A DNA stretch of 42,689 nucleotides, from the NCBI GenBank assembly GCA_937968015.1, contig CALBSO010000145.1:1-42689 (forward strand), read 5' to 3'. This document shows, piece after piece, positions 32,136 to 41,891 of the stretch. Made by a program: the position numbers and the translations under genes. The stretch comes from an uncultured Thermomicrobia bacterium. GTDB lineage: Bacteria; Chloroflexota; Chloroflexia; Thermomicrobiales; JALYUS01. The first letter of the stretch is position 1; every line of letters starts with the position of its first letter. Under the pieces are notes generated by a model. The model did not search any database. It saw only the letters and a program-made list of their open reading frames with translations, and had not been told where the DNA came from.

Positions 32136-32692
32136 TGCTGTTTCCCGCACGGACCCGCGGAACCGTTACCCGTATCCCCGTCCCGATGGCGGTGCCGATT
32201 GAGGGGGCAGCGACGTCGGTGATCGGCGCGCGTCTCGCGAGCGGCGCACAGGGATTGCTCGCACACGCGCGCACCGAAGCGGTACGTCGGATCGTTGTCT
32301 GGCTCCTCGTGACGACCTGCGTCGGCGCACTTGGGCTTGTCTACTTATTGGAAACGAGCCATGTCGCCTCCCTCGCCAGCCAACGCGCCACGCTCGAAGA
32401 AGAGACGGCGAAAGCGCGGGACACCAATGCCCGGCTCGCGGCGCAGGCTGCCGATTTCCAGACATTGAGCAATGCGGACACGACCGCGCGCGCGCAGGGG
32501 CTGCTTGCCCCCTCGCCGAGTAGCATCATCTACCTCACGCTGCCAGACGTGCCGGATGCGCCGCCAACCGCGACCGCCGCGCCACCGTCATCGCCCGGCC
32601 TCCGGCAGCGGATTGCGAATATATTGACCGGCCGCGCGAGCGCCGAGAACACCGGGCCGATTCCAACGGCAACGCCGGGGGCAAAGCCATGA
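32135..32692 (+). CDS. ftsL: FtsL-like septum membrane protein
   Basis: A bitopic 185-aa protein assigned to the FtsL role by place (between rsmH and ftsI), topology and length. It has a cytoplasmic N-terminus of about 50 residues, one transmembrane helix (about 53-71), then an extracytoplasmic coiled coil (about 75-112, with ATLEEETAKARDTNARLAAQ) and a Pro/Thr/Ala-rich tail. FtsL proteins bridge to FtsB and FtsI and are weakly conserved, so sequence alone does not prove the name. The ATG at 32135 overlaps the rsmH stop, and its own stop overlaps ftsI by 4 bp. Confidence 0.68.
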   Translation: MLFPARTRGTVTRIPVPMAVPIEGAATSVIGARLASGAQGLLAHARTEAVRRIVVWLLVTTCVGALGLVYLLETSHVASLASQRATLEEETAKARDTNARLAAQAADFQTLSNADTTARAQGLLAPSPSSIIYLTLPDVPDAPPTATAAPPSSPGLRQRIANILTGRASAENTGPIPTATPGAKP

Positions 32693-34419
32693 ATAACGGG
32701 GTGATTTCCGGCTGGCGCATTGTCTCGCTCTTTTGTGTTTTTACTCTCGTGACGAGCGTGATCGGCTGGCGTCTCGTCTCTTTTCAGGTCGTTGGCAGTG
32801 AACGATTGCAGTCACAAGGGCGGGATTTTCGCGTGCAGGAGCAGACATTGCTGCCGCGGCGCGGACTGATCCGTGACCGGGGTGGTCTCGTCCTTGCGAC
32901 GAATATCCCTGCGACGGACATCTATGTGACGCCCAAGAAACTGACGGAGCGGGATCGCGTCGGGATCGCGCAGGAACTCTCGGCGATCCTCACGATCCCG
33001 CTCGACACGGTGTACGCCCGCGTCAACAACACCAATGTGGAGTGGTCACTCGTCGCACGGCAACTCGACGATGCGACGATTGCCGCGATCAAAGCGCGGT
33101 TCCCGCCGAAGGACCATCCGGAGATCATCTACCAGGAAGTGCCGAAGCGCGCCTATCCGAATGGGCCATTCCTCTCGCCTCTGCTTGGCTTCACGAATGC
33201 CAGCGGCGTCGGTGTCTACGGCCTCGAAGGGCATTACAACGACCTGATTGGCGGTGAACCGGGCATCCTCGTTGCCGAGACCGACGTCGCACGCCAGCCG
33301 CTCGCCTTCGGGGAGCAGCAGTATCGCGCGCCGGTGGAGGGTGCGGACCTTTCCCTGACGATTGACGCGGCGATCCAGCGGATGGCGGAAGATGAACTGA
33401 CACGGACGATCATCGAGCAGGGCGCGGTCGGTGGCACGATCCTTATCATGGATCCAAACACCGGTGCGATCCTTGCCTCGGCTTCCGCGCCATCATATGA
33501 CCCGAACACGTTCAACCGCGCGGATCCGCAGAGTTACCTCAATCCCGCCGTGAGCGCGACGTACGAACCCGGCAGCACCTTCAAGATCTTCACGATGGCA
33601 GCCGGGTTGCAGACCGGTGGCATTACCCCGCAGACGACCCTCGTGGATAACGGCTACTTCAAGGTTGACCCAGACACGATTTACAACCTCGATCGCAAGG
33701 CATGGGGCCCGGAGACGATGGAACAGGTGCTGGAGCGGTCATCGAATGTCGGCGCGTCGTACATAGCCAAGCGCACCGGCAAAGAGAACTTCTACTCCAT
33801 CGTGCGGCAGTTTGGCATGGGTCAGAAGACAGGCGTGGACCTCGATGGTGAGGAGATCGGCATCGTGCGCTGGCCCGATAACCCAACGACGATCTGGCAT
33901 GGGATTGACCTGTACACCAATTCGTTCGGGCAGGGACTCACCGTTACGCCGTTGCAGATGGTCACTGCAGCCTCCGCGATCGCGAATGGCGGTACACTGT
34001 ACACGCCGTACGTCGTGAGCCGCGTCGAACGGTACGGCGATCTCCTGCAGGATCACCAGCCGCAGCCAGTACGACAGGTGATCCGCCCGGAGGTCGCGGC
34101 GGCGGTGCGGCAGATGATGACCGAGGCGACACACAACGCCCTGGCAAGTAAGATAAATCTGCCCGGCTATACCATCGCCGCGAAGACGGGAACGGCGCAG
34201 ATTCCGGACCCGAAGACTGGGACATACGATGAGAACAAAACGATTGCCTCAATTATCTCCTTTTTCCCCGCCGAGAAGCCGCTCTATACCGTGCTAATCA
34301 AGATTGATCAGCCGAAGAAGAACTCGCTCGGCGGCGATGTGGCAGCGCCCGCGCTTGGTCGGTTGGCCGGTCAACTCCTGCGCTATTCGGGCATCCCGCC
34401 CACGACGAGCAAACCATGA
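32689..34419 (+). CDS. ftsI: Septal penicillin-binding protein FtsI (PBP3-type transpeptidase)
   Basis: Cross-links peptidoglycan at the division site with FtsW. The 576-aa class B PBP has one N-terminal transmembrane helix (about 10-30), a dimerisation domain (from RRGLIRDRGG, about 57) and a transpeptidase domain with S296 (PGSTFKI), SSN (351-353) and K499 (KTGTAQ). No PASTA domain follows. It overlaps ftsL and murF by 4 bp each. murE, commonly the next gene, is missing. Confidence 0.94.
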   Translation: MNNGVISGWRIVSLFCVFTLVTSVIGWRLVSFQVVGSERLQSQGRDFRVQEQTLLPRRGLIRDRGGLVLATNIPATDIYVTPKKLTERDRVGIAQELSAILTIPLDTVYARVNNTNVEWSLVARQLDDATIAAIKARFPPKDHPEIIYQEVPKRAYPNGPFLSPLLGFTNASGVGVYGLEGHYNDLIGGEPGILVAETDVARQPLAFGEQQYRAPVEGADLSLTIDAAIQRMAEDELTRTIIEQGAVGGTILIMDPNTGAILASASAPSYDPNTFNRADPQSYLNPAVSATYEPGSTFKIFTMAAGLQTGGITPQTTLVDNGYFKVDPDTIYNLDRKAWGPETMEQVLERSSNVGASYIAKRTGKENFYSIVRQFGMGQKTGVDLDGEEIGIVRWPDNPTTIWHGIDLYTNSFGQGLTVTPLQMVTAASAIANGGTLYTPYVVSRVERYGDLLQDHQPQPVRQVIRPEVAAAVRQMMTEATHNALASKINLPGYTIAAKTGTAQIPDPKTGTYDENKTIASIISFFPAEKPLYTVLIKIDQPKKNSLGGDVAAPALGRLAGQLLRYSGIPPTTSKP

Positions 34420-35888
34420 TCCGGCTGCATGATGTCCTCACTGGTACGAAGGGAACGCCGGGAGCGGGCATGGCGCTCCCGCCCGATTTCCTCTTCCGCT
34501 CGATCGTGATTGACTCCCGCCAGGTCACGAAAGATTCGCTCTTTTTCGCCCTGCCTGGCACGATAACGGACGGTCATGCGTTCCTCGGGCAGGCGGCGGA
34601 GCGCGGCGCGGCGTGCGCGGTGGTACGGGCGGATTGGTTCGCGGATGTGATCGCGGCGGGGAAGGTCCCACCGCTTCCGGTCATCACGGCCCCGGAGACG
34701 CTGACCGCGTTGCAGGACCTTGCCGCATGGTGGCGCTCATTGTTTCCAGTATCGCTCGTCGGCGTGACCGGCAGCGTCGGCAAGACGAGCACGAAGGAAC
34801 TGATCGCGACAATTCTCAGCAGACGCTTCCGCGTGCTGCGCAATCCCGGCAACCTGAACGCGATCACCGGCATGCCGCTCGCTCTGCTCGGTCTCACACC
34901 CGATGTGCAGGTCGCGGTGGTCGAGATGGGGCTGTACGATCCTGGCGATATCGCGACGATGGTGCGGATTGCGAGGCCCCAGATCGGCGTCGTCACGAAC
35001 GTCGGGGTGTCCCACGCCGAACGGCTCGGTTCGCAAGAGGCGCTGATCGCGAACAAGGGTGATCTCGTTGGCGGGCTGCCGTCGGACGGTTACGCGATTC
35101 TCAACGGCGACGATGTCAATGTGCGCGGCATGCGGTCACGCACGACCGCGCGAGTCATCACGTATGGTTTGAACGACGACAACGACATCCGCGCGTCGGA
35201 CGTCGAGAGCGAGGGGCTTTCCGGCATTGTGTTCCGATTGATGCTGCCCGGCGAGCGCGCCGTCCGTGTCCGGTTGCCACTGCTCGGGCGGCACAGCGTG
35301 CATACCGCGCTGGCGGCGACGGGCGTCGCGCGCGCGCTCGGCCTCGCCTTGCCGGACATCCTCGCCGGTCTCGAAGGGGAGCAGACGCAATTGCGCCTCT
35401 ATACGGTGCCAGGGCCGAACGGCGCGATGCTGATAGATGATACGTACAATAGCAGCCCGCAATCTACGCTCGCGGCATTCAACCTGCTTGAAGAACTCGA
35501 CGCGCCCCGGCGCATTGCTGTGCTGGCGGACATGCTGGAACTTGGTGTCTACGAGGTTGAGGGGCATACGCATGTCGGCCAGCGTGCGGCAGTAGTCGTT
35601 GATCGTCTCTACACCTTTGGCAGCCGTAGCGCGATTACCGCGGAAGCGGCGATCATGGCGGGGATGCCGAATGAGAGGGTGTTCGCCTTCCTGCCTGACC
35701 GAAAAGAGGCGCTCGCGACGCAGTTGCGGGCGGACTTGCGACCTGGCGATGTGGTGCTCATCAAAGGATCGCGCGGAATGCACATGGAAGAATTAGTTGA
35801 TGCATTGCGTGCCGAACCGGTAACGGAAACGGACGTTGCCTCCACGGATACCGCGAGCACGACGACGCAACCGGGCGGTTCATCATGA
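34416..35888 (+). CDS. murF: UDP-MurNAc-tripeptide:D-Ala-D-Ala ligase
   Basis: Adds the D-Ala-D-Ala dipeptide to the UDP-MurNAc-tripeptide in the cytoplasm. The 490-aa Mur ligase has an N-terminal domain (SIVIDSRQVTKDSLFFALPG), the P-loop GVTGSVGKTSTKE, NPGNLNAITGMPL, the central IDDTYNSSPQSTLAAF and the C-terminal VLIKGSRGMHMEELVD, all MurF-type rather than MurE-type. It carries a Thr/Ser-rich tail. It overlaps both neighbours by 4 bp. Confidence 0.95.
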   Translation: MIRLHDVLTGTKGTPGAGMALPPDFLFRSIVIDSRQVTKDSLFFALPGTITDGHAFLGQAAERGAACAVVRADWFADVIAAGKVPPLPVITAPETLTALQDLAAWWRSLFPVSLVGVTGSVGKTSTKELIATILSRRFRVLRNPGNLNAITGMPLALLGLTPDVQVAVVEMGLYDPGDIATMVRIARPQIGVVTNVGVSHAERLGSQEALIANKGDLVGGLPSDGYAILNGDDVNVRGMRSRTTARVITYGLNDDNDIRASDVESEGLSGIVFRLMLPGERAVRVRLPLLGRHSVHTALAATGVARALGLALPDILAGLEGEQTQLRLYTVPGPNGAMLIDDTYNSSPQSTLAAFNLLEELDAPRRIAVLADMLELGVYEVEGHTHVGQRAAVVVDRLYTFGSRSAITAEAAIMAGMPNERVFAFLPDRKEALATQLRADLRPGDVVLIKGSRGMHMEELVDALRAEPVTETDVASTDTASTTTQPGGSS

Positions 35889-36913
35889 TGACGCCATTGT
35901 CCGCGCTCATTGTCACGTTACATACCGAGGTCTTGCCTGTTCAACCACGAGCGAATCTCGCCGCGTCGCTCGCGCTGGGGTCCGTCGCGTTCCTCGTCAC
36001 GGTCATTATTGGTCGTCCGATCATCGCGACACTCAAACGGCACAAGATCGGCAAGCGGATCCGTGTCGAATTGCCCGAGAGCCATATGATGAAGATGGGG
36101 ACACCGACGATGGGCGGCATCATGATCGCCATGACTGTCGTCCTACTCACGGCGATCTTCAATCTCGTCGGGCGGCTCTCGATGCTCCTGCCGCTTGGGG
36201 TCCTGCTTGCCTGTGCGGTGCTCGGCGCGGTGGATGATATGCTCAATCTGGTCGGCGGCACACGCAGTGGTTTGACGGCGCGGTTCAAGTTCGCCTGGCT
36301 CTTTTTGTTCGCGGCGGTAGCGGCGTGGGTACTCTACGGCCCGCTCGGCCTCCACAACATGTTCATCCCGTTTGTCGGGAAATTCGACATCGGGATCGTC
36401 TATGTGCCGATCGCGCTCGTGAGTATCATGGGCTTCGCGCACGCGGTCAATCTGACGGACGGGCTGGATGCCCTCGCGGGCGGCACGGCGGCAATTGCCT
36501 ATATCTCCTACGGGATCATCGGCTATTTGCAGGGGCAATTGCAGGTCGTGACATTCTGTTTCACGATGGTCGGAGCATTGATTGGCTTCCTCTGGTACAA
36601 CGCGCACCCGGCGCAGGTCATCATGGGCGACACCGGCTCACTCGCCATCGGCGCGGGGCTGGCGGTTGCCGCATTCCAGACGGGGCAGTGGCTCATCCTG
36701 CCGGTCGTCGGGTTCGTCTTCGTCGTCGTGACCTTCTCCGTCATTCTCCAGGTCGGCTACTTCAAACTCTCACATGGGAAGCGCATCTTCAAGAAAGCGC
36801 CGATCCATCACCATTTCGAATTGATCGGCTGGTCGGAGACGCAGGTGCAGATGCGGTTCTGGCTCGTCGGTATCGCGGCGGGGATGCTCGGCATCGCCCT
36901 CGCGTTGTCGTAG
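35885..36913 (+). CDS. mraY: Phospho-MurNAc-pentapeptide transferase
   Basis: Makes lipid I from UDP-MurNAc-pentapeptide and undecaprenyl phosphate in the membrane. The 342-aa protein has about ten transmembrane helices and the family motifs: H..KMGTPTMGGI, VDD (in LGAVDDMLNLVGG), the NLTDGLDALAGG loop, MGDTGSLAIG and PIHHHFELIGWSE. The start is the first of two adjacent ATGs, overlapping murF. murD follows after 9 bp. Confidence 0.97.
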   Translation: MMTPLSALIVTLHTEVLPVQPRANLAASLALGSVAFLVTVIIGRPIIATLKRHKIGKRIRVELPESHMMKMGTPTMGGIMIAMTVVLLTAIFNLVGRLSMLLPLGVLLACAVLGAVDDMLNLVGGTRSGLTARFKFAWLFLFAAVAAWVLYGPLGLHNMFIPFVGKFDIGIVYVPIALVSIMGFAHAVNLTDGLDALAGGTAAIAYISYGIIGYLQGQLQVVTFCFTMVGALIGFLWYNAHPAQVIMGDTGSLAIGAGLAVAAFQTGQWLILPVVGFVFVVVTFSVILQVGYFKLSHGKRIFKKAPIHHHFELIGWSETQVQMRFWLVGIAAGMLGIALALS

Positions 36914-36922
36914 GAGACTGGC

Positions 36923-38389
36923 ATGACGGAGCGGACTGCGCGACCGAATTTACGTGGGAAGCGTGCGTTGCTCATCGGCCTCGGCCTCCACGATGGCGGG
37001 AGCGGCGTGGTGCGTTTCCTCGTCCGCGAAGGTGCGGACGTGACGGTGACTGATCGGCGGGACGCGGCGGCGCTCAATGCGGCGATCCGCTCGCTGGACG
37101 GCTTGCCGGTTACGTACCGTCTCGGTGGGCATGAGGGTATTCAGGTGCGCGACTACGACGTTGTGGTGCGGAATCCGGCTGTCCCCACCGACGCGCCGCT
37201 CTTAGTGGAGGCGCGTGCGGAGGGCGTTCCGGTGGAGATGGAGATGACGCTCTTCCTCGCCGCGTGCCCCGCGCCCGTGATCGGCGTCACGGGGACGAAA
37301 GGGAAGACGACGACGGCCCTCTGGACCGGCCGGATGCTCAGGGAGTGGAAACCGGAAACCGTCATCGCCGGGAATATGGGCATTTCAGCGCTCGATACAC
37401 TCCCCGCAATTAGGCCGGAGACGCCCGTTGTGCTGGAACTCTCGTCCTTTCAACTGGAAGCGACTGGCGAGCGGGGACTGAGTCCACATATCGCTGTCAT
37501 CACGAATCTCTCGCCGGATCACCTTGACCGCTACCCCGGTTTCGACGTGTACGCGGAGGCGAAGTGGGCCATCGCGCGGTATCAGACTACGGACGACACG
37601 CTTATTGTGCCGACATGGCCGCGTGGTCGCGGCCTGACCGATCCGGGCCTCGCCTTCCTGGACAGACACGTGGGAGAAGCGCGGGCACATGTCGTGTCGT
37701 TCGGCGCGTTGCCGCCCGGAACAGGGTATCCGCCCGGGTCGTGGTGGATCGAGGATGCAGACACGCTCTTGTGGGCCGATGGCGACCGCTCGTATCCGCT
37801 CGGACGAGGAACGGATCTCGCGCTGCCAGGATCGCATAACCGGATCAATGCATGCGCGGCGGCGGCGGCGGCGCTCGCGTACGGCGCGCCGGTGGACGCG
37901 GTGCGCGCCGGGTTGCGGACATTTCGCGGCACGCCCCACCGCTACGAAGACCTCGGTGTGATTCGCGGTGTCCGGTTTATCAACGACACGGCAGCGACCG
38001 CTCCGGCGGCGGCGGTTGCCGCATTGGAGACGACGCCGGGGCCGGTCATCCTACTTGCGGGCGGGTCGGACAAGGGGCTTGACTTCACTGCCCTCGCGGA
38101 CGCGATGCTCGGCGCGAAGGCGGTCATTCTTTTCGATGGCCGGGTGCCGACACCATTGGAGGCGATGCTGAAAGCGCGCGACTATGCAGGCACAGTCATC
38201 GGGCCGGTGCGGAGCATGGCGGATGCCGTCACGCAGGCAGTCAGCCTCGCACGGGCAGGTGATACCGTGTTGCTCTCACCGGGGACGGCGTCGTTCGGTC
38301 TCTTTCAGAACGAGTTTGATCGCGGGGATCAATTCCGCGCCATTGTCGAGCAGTTGCGACACGAAACGGAGCACGCTCGTGGTAGTTGA
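36923..38389 (+). CDS. murD: UDP-MurNAc-L-alanine:D-glutamate ligase
   Basis: Adds D-glutamate to UDP-MurNAc-L-Ala. The 488-aa ligase has an N-terminal Rossmann-like domain (ALLIGLGLHDGGSGVVRFL), the P-loop GVTGTKGKTTT, the LELSSFQLE segment typical of MurD, NLSPDHLDRY, and a C-domain with INDTAATAPAA and LLAGGSDKGLDF. Its D-Glu residue is the one MurT/GatD later amidates. The 3' end overlaps the ftsW start by 11 bp. Confidence 0.95.
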   Translation: MTERTARPNLRGKRALLIGLGLHDGGSGVVRFLVREGADVTVTDRRDAAALNAAIRSLDGLPVTYRLGGHEGIQVRDYDVVVRNPAVPTDAPLLVEARAEGVPVEMEMTLFLAACPAPVIGVTGTKGKTTTALWTGRMLREWKPETVIAGNMGISALDTLPAIRPETPVVLELSSFQLEATGERGLSPHIAVITNLSPDHLDRYPGFDVYAEAKWAIARYQTTDDTLIVPTWPRGRGLTDPGLAFLDRHVGEARAHVVSFGALPPGTGYPPGSWWIEDADTLLWADGDRSYPLGRGTDLALPGSHNRINACAAAAAALAYGAPVDAVRAGLRTFRGTPHRYEDLGVIRGVRFINDTAATAPAAAVAALETTPGPVILLAGGSDKGLDFTALADAMLGAKAVILFDGRVPTPLEAMLKARDYAGTVIGPVRSMADAVTQAVSLARAGDTVLLSPGTASFGLFQNEFDRGDQFRAIVEQLRHETEHARGS

Positions 38390-39569
38390 GCGGATCACGC
38401 TGAATCGTACGCGCCCGCCTGCGCGCTCAGTGACCGCCGGGCATGTGGACACGATACTCGTCGGCACGCTGATCGTCATCGCTTCGTTCGGCACACTGAT
38501 CCTCTTCAGCGCGTCGTACGCGGTCGGCATCCGCGACACGGGCGACAGCCTCTACTTTCTCAAGCGGCAGGCCGTTTCCGCGCTCCTTGGCGTCGCGGCA
38601 CTGCTCGTCACATCGCGGGTGGATTACCATGTTTGGCGGCGATGGTCGGTGCCCGCGATGATTGTGAACGTGCTGTTACTGGTCGCCGTCCTTCCCCTTG
38701 GGCGGACGGTGTTCGGCGCGCGGCGGTGGTTCGAAGTCGGGCCGGTGCAGGTCCAGCCGAGCGAGATCATGAAATTCGTCCTCATCCTCTATATGGCGGA
38801 CCTGCTGGACCGGAAGGGAAGCCGGATTCGCCATTTCCTCAACGGCGCGATACCCTTCGCGATCATTCTCGGCGTGATCCTCTTCCTCGTTATGCTCGAA
38901 CCCGACCTCGGCACGGCGACCGTGCTCGCCGTGATCGGCATCAGTGTCTTCCTGATCGCGGGCGCGGATATTCGCCAACTCGGGCTCTTCATGATGAGCG
39001 GCGTGGGTGCGTTCGCGCTGCTTGCCCTCACCGCGCCGTACCGGCGGGAGCGGTTGCTGCTCTTCCTGCACCCGGAGCGCGACCTGCGAGACGCGGGTTG
39101 GCAACTCTGGCAAGCGCGAATCGCGCTCGGTGACGGCGGTATTTTCGGCCTCGGTCTCGGCGCCTCTCGGCAAAAGTTCAGTTGGCTTCCCGCCGCGCAC
39201 ACCGACGCGATTTTCGCGGTTATTGGCGAGGAACTCGGCCTCGTCGGCTGCGCCGTTGTGATCGGGCTGTTCGCGGCGATGGCAGTGCGCGGCTACCGGA
39301 CGGCGTTGCGCGCGCCGGATCGTTTCGGCGCGATTATGGCGACCGGCATCACGACGTGGCTGGTCTTCCAGGCGGTGATCAATATCGGCGGCGTGACAAC
39401 GGCGATTCCGTTTACCGGTGTACCGCTGCCGCTCTTCTCCTATGGCGGCTCATCACTCGCGGTGACGCTCGGCGCGCTCGGTGTGCTCATTAGCATCTCC
39501 CGCGCGACGCCAACGCCGAAACGGTCGGCGCGACGCGTGCCACAAACGGACGGGCTTGGCGATGAGTGA
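38379..39569 (+). CDS. ftsW: SEDS-family septal glycosyltransferase FtsW
   Basis: Polymerises lipid II at the septum with FtsI. The 396-aa protein has about ten transmembrane helices and SEDS motifs: RRWFEVGPVQVQPSEIMKF, LEPDLGTATV (catalytic Asp), GASRQKFSWLPAAHTDAIFAVIGEELG and PLPLFSYGGSS. FtsW is preferred over RodA because of its dcw position. The GTG at 38379 has ACGGAG 8 bp upstream and gives the usual short cytoplasmic tail; an in-frame start at 38184 would lie far inside murD. murG, which usually follows ftsW, is absent. Overlaps murC by 8 bp. Confidence 0.92.
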   Translation: MVVERITLNRTRPPARSVTAGHVDTILVGTLIVIASFGTLILFSASYAVGIRDTGDSLYFLKRQAVSALLGVAALLVTSRVDYHVWRRWSVPAMIVNVLLLVAVLPLGRTVFGARRWFEVGPVQVQPSEIMKFVLILYMADLLDRKGSRIRHFLNGAIPFAIILGVILFLVMLEPDLGTATVLAVIGISVFLIAGADIRQLGLFMMSGVGAFALLALTAPYRRERLLLFLHPERDLRDAGWQLWQARIALGDGGIFGLGLGASRQKFSWLPAAHTDAIFAVIGEELGLVGCAVVIGLFAAMAVRGYRTALRAPDRFGAIMATGITTWLVFQAVINIGGVTTAIPFTGVPLPLFSYGGSSLAVTLGALGVLISISRATPTPKRSARRVPQTDGLGDE

Positions 39570-40947
39570 GATGACGCTCCCGCGGGCGGGCACGACCGTT
39601 CACTTCGTCGGCATCGGCGGCGCGGGGATGGTCGGGCTGGCGCGCATTCTGCTGGCGCAGGGCTATCGCGTCACCGGCTCGGACCGGAGCGATTCGCCCG
39701 CGCTCGCACTGCTCCGCGATCTCGGTGCGGTGGTGCATGTCGGCCATGACGCGGGCTACGTCGGGGATGCGGCGCTCGTTGTCATCTCGGCCGCGGTATC
39801 CGACGAGAATGTCGAGCTGGCGGCGGCGCGGGCACGCGGCATTCCGGTGGTGAAGCGAGCCGCGTTGCTCGGGGCACTGGCGAACGCACGGCGCTGCATC
39901 GCGGTGGCGGGCACGCATGGCAAGAGCACGACGAGCGGTATGATCGCGTACATCCTTACCACGCTCGGCTACGATCCGCTCTTCGTTATCGGTGCGGAAG
40001 TCCGTGACCTCGGTACGAGCGCGCGCAATGGTGCGGGTCTACTCGCCGTCGTCGAGGCGGACGAATACGATTACTCGTTCCTGCACCTCACGCCGGATAT
40101 TGCCGTCATCACGAATATTGAGCACGATCACCCCGACATCTTCCCGACCGCTACGACGTATCTCGACGCGTTCGCGCAGTTCGCTTGCCAGACCCGTGAA
40201 GGCGGAACGATGATCATGAACGCGGATGACCCAAAGAGTGTGACGATTGTCGCACACACGATGGCACCGCAAACCGTACAGACCGTAGGCACCTCGCCGA
40301 CAGCGGATTGGCAGGTTGCGTGCGATGCGGGCGCCGTCGTGCTGACGCACAGTGGCAACTCAATCGGCCCCGTAACGCTCACGATTGCTGGCGCGCACAA
40401 TGCGCTGAATGCCGCGATGGCGGTCGCGGCGTGCGCGGCGATCGGTGTGGATGCGGGGGAGACACTGCGTACGGTCGCGGCGTACCGGGGCGTAGGAAGG
40501 CGATTCGAGGTCGTCGGCGAGGGCGCGGGTGTGACGGTCGTTGATGACTACGCGCATCATCCAACCGAAGTGCGGGCGACGCTCGCGGCGGCGCGGACGC
40601 GATATCCTCGGCGGCGCATCGTGGCGGTCTTTCAGCCGCATACCTTTAGCCGCACCGTGCTGTATGCTGCTGAATTCGCCGCCGCGCTGTCGGATGCGGA
40701 TGTCGCCTTCGTCACCGACATCTATGCGGCGCGGGAACGCGATCCCGGTACCATCCACGCACGCGACATTGCCGCTGCAATCGCGGCGGGGCGCGGGGTG
40801 TATAGCGGTGATCTTGCAGCCACGGTGGCACGGCTTGTCTCTGAGGTGCAGCCGGGTGATGTCGTGCTGACGCTCGGAGCGGGAGATAGTACGACGGTTG
40901 GCCCGGATGTGCTGCGAATGCTGCGATCCCGCGAGGGGGTAAGATGA
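39562..40947 (+). CDS. murC: UDP-MurNAc:L-alanine ligase
   Basis: Adds L-Ala to UDP-MurNAc, the first peptide step. The 461-aa ligase has HFVGIGGAGMVGLA, GSDRSDSPA, the P-loop GTHGKSTTSGM, VEADEYDYSFL, NIEHDHPDIF and the C-terminal DDYAHHPTEVRATL with FQPHTFSRT. The ATG at 39562 is chosen because it lies just inside the ftsW end; the ATG at 39571 is also possible. It overlaps murB by 4 bp. Confidence 0.95.
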   Translation: MSEMTLPRAGTTVHFVGIGGAGMVGLARILLAQGYRVTGSDRSDSPALALLRDLGAVVHVGHDAGYVGDAALVVISAAVSDENVELAAARARGIPVVKRAALLGALANARRCIAVAGTHGKSTTSGMIAYILTTLGYDPLFVIGAEVRDLGTSARNGAGLLAVVEADEYDYSFLHLTPDIAVITNIEHDHPDIFPTATTYLDAFAQFACQTREGGTMIMNADDPKSVTIVAHTMAPQTVQTVGTSPTADWQVACDAGAVVLTHSGNSIGPVTLTIAGAHNALNAAMAVAACAAIGVDAGETLRTVAAYRGVGRRFEVVGEGAGVTVVDDYAHHPTEVRATLAAARTRYPRRRIVAVFQPHTFSRTVLYAAEFAAALSDADVAFVTDIYAARERDPGTIHARDIAAAIAAGRGVYSGDLAATVARLVSEVQPGDVVLTLGAGDSTTVGPDVLRMLRSREGVR

Positions 40948-41891
40948 CGGCGGGAATACGTCTCACTGACCGTGCGGCGATCAGAGCCGATGAGCCGTTG
41001 CGCCGTCACACGACGTTGCACGTCGGTGGACCGGCGGAATGGTTCCTCAAGACCGGCGCGGCGGACGGCGACGAACCGTTGCGCGATGGCCTGCGATGGG
41101 CGAACGCGGAAGGTATCGCGGTCACGGTCATCGGCGGAGGCAGTAATGTCCTCGCGGCGGACGCCGGAGTCGCGGGCCTGGTTATCAAGGTCCTCACGCC
41201 GCGTCCGATGATTCAGGTTGATCTGGCCGACCGGACCGCATCCATCGTCACGGGCCATGCCGGAATGCTGATGTCCGGATTCGCGGAGGCGTGCGGCGAG
41301 CGTGGAATGGCGGGGCTGGAGTGGGCCGTTGGCTTGCCGGGAACGCTCGGTGGCGCGGTCGTCAATAACGCGGGCGCGCACGGCAGCGAGATGAGCGCGA
41401 CATTCCTCGATGCGACAGTGATCCGCTATGACGGGACACCTGGGGCGATCACGGCGCATGACCTCGCATATTCATACCGGCACAGCACGATCAAAGATGG
41501 CACGCTTAAAGGCGTCCTGACAACGATTCGCGTGCGCTTGTCGCCGGGCGATCCCGCCGAGTTGCGGGCGCGGGCAATCGAATATCACGATTGGCGCAAG
41601 ACGGCCCAACCGCAGGCGGCATCGGCAGGCTCGATGTTCCAGAATCCGCCCGACGACGCGGCGGGGCGGTTGATCGAGGCGTGCGGCCTGAAGGGATTCA
41701 CCATTGGACAGGCGCGGGTCTCACCCGTTCATGCGAACTTCATCGTCAATCTTGGCAGAGCGACAGCGGCGGAGGTGCTCGCGGTCGGCGATCATTGCCG
41801 CGCCTGCGTCAAAGCGCGGTTTGGCATCGAACTGCAGTATGAAGTGCAGCGCATCGGCCGGTGGGATACGCGGGATGCGGGGGCATCATGA
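40944..41891 (+). CDS. murB: UDP-N-acetylenolpyruvoylglucosamine reductase
   Basis: Reduces UDP-GlcNAc-enolpyruvate to UDP-MurNAc with NADPH and FAD. The 315-aa protein has the FAD site VIGGGSNVLAADAG, GLEWAVGLPGTLGGAVVNNAGAHG, the proton-donor Ser in SAGSMFQNP, and the C-terminal Glu in FGIELQYEVQRIG. The absence of the extra type I loop and the SxFQNP form fit type II MurB enzymes. Linked by 4-bp overlaps to murC and ddl. Confidence 0.95.
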   Translation: MTAGIRLTDRAAIRADEPLRRHTTLHVGGPAEWFLKTGAADGDEPLRDGLRWANAEGIAVTVIGGGSNVLAADAGVAGLVIKVLTPRPMIQVDLADRTASIVTGHAGMLMSGFAEACGERGMAGLEWAVGLPGTLGGAVVNNAGAHGSEMSATFLDATVIRYDGTPGAITAHDLAYSYRHSTIKDGTLKGVLTTIRVRLSPGDPAELRARAIEYHDWRKTAQPQAASAGSMFQNPPDDAAGRLIEACGLKGFTIGQARVSPVHANFIVNLGRATAAEVLAVGDHCRACVKARFGIELQYEVQRIGRWDTRDAGAS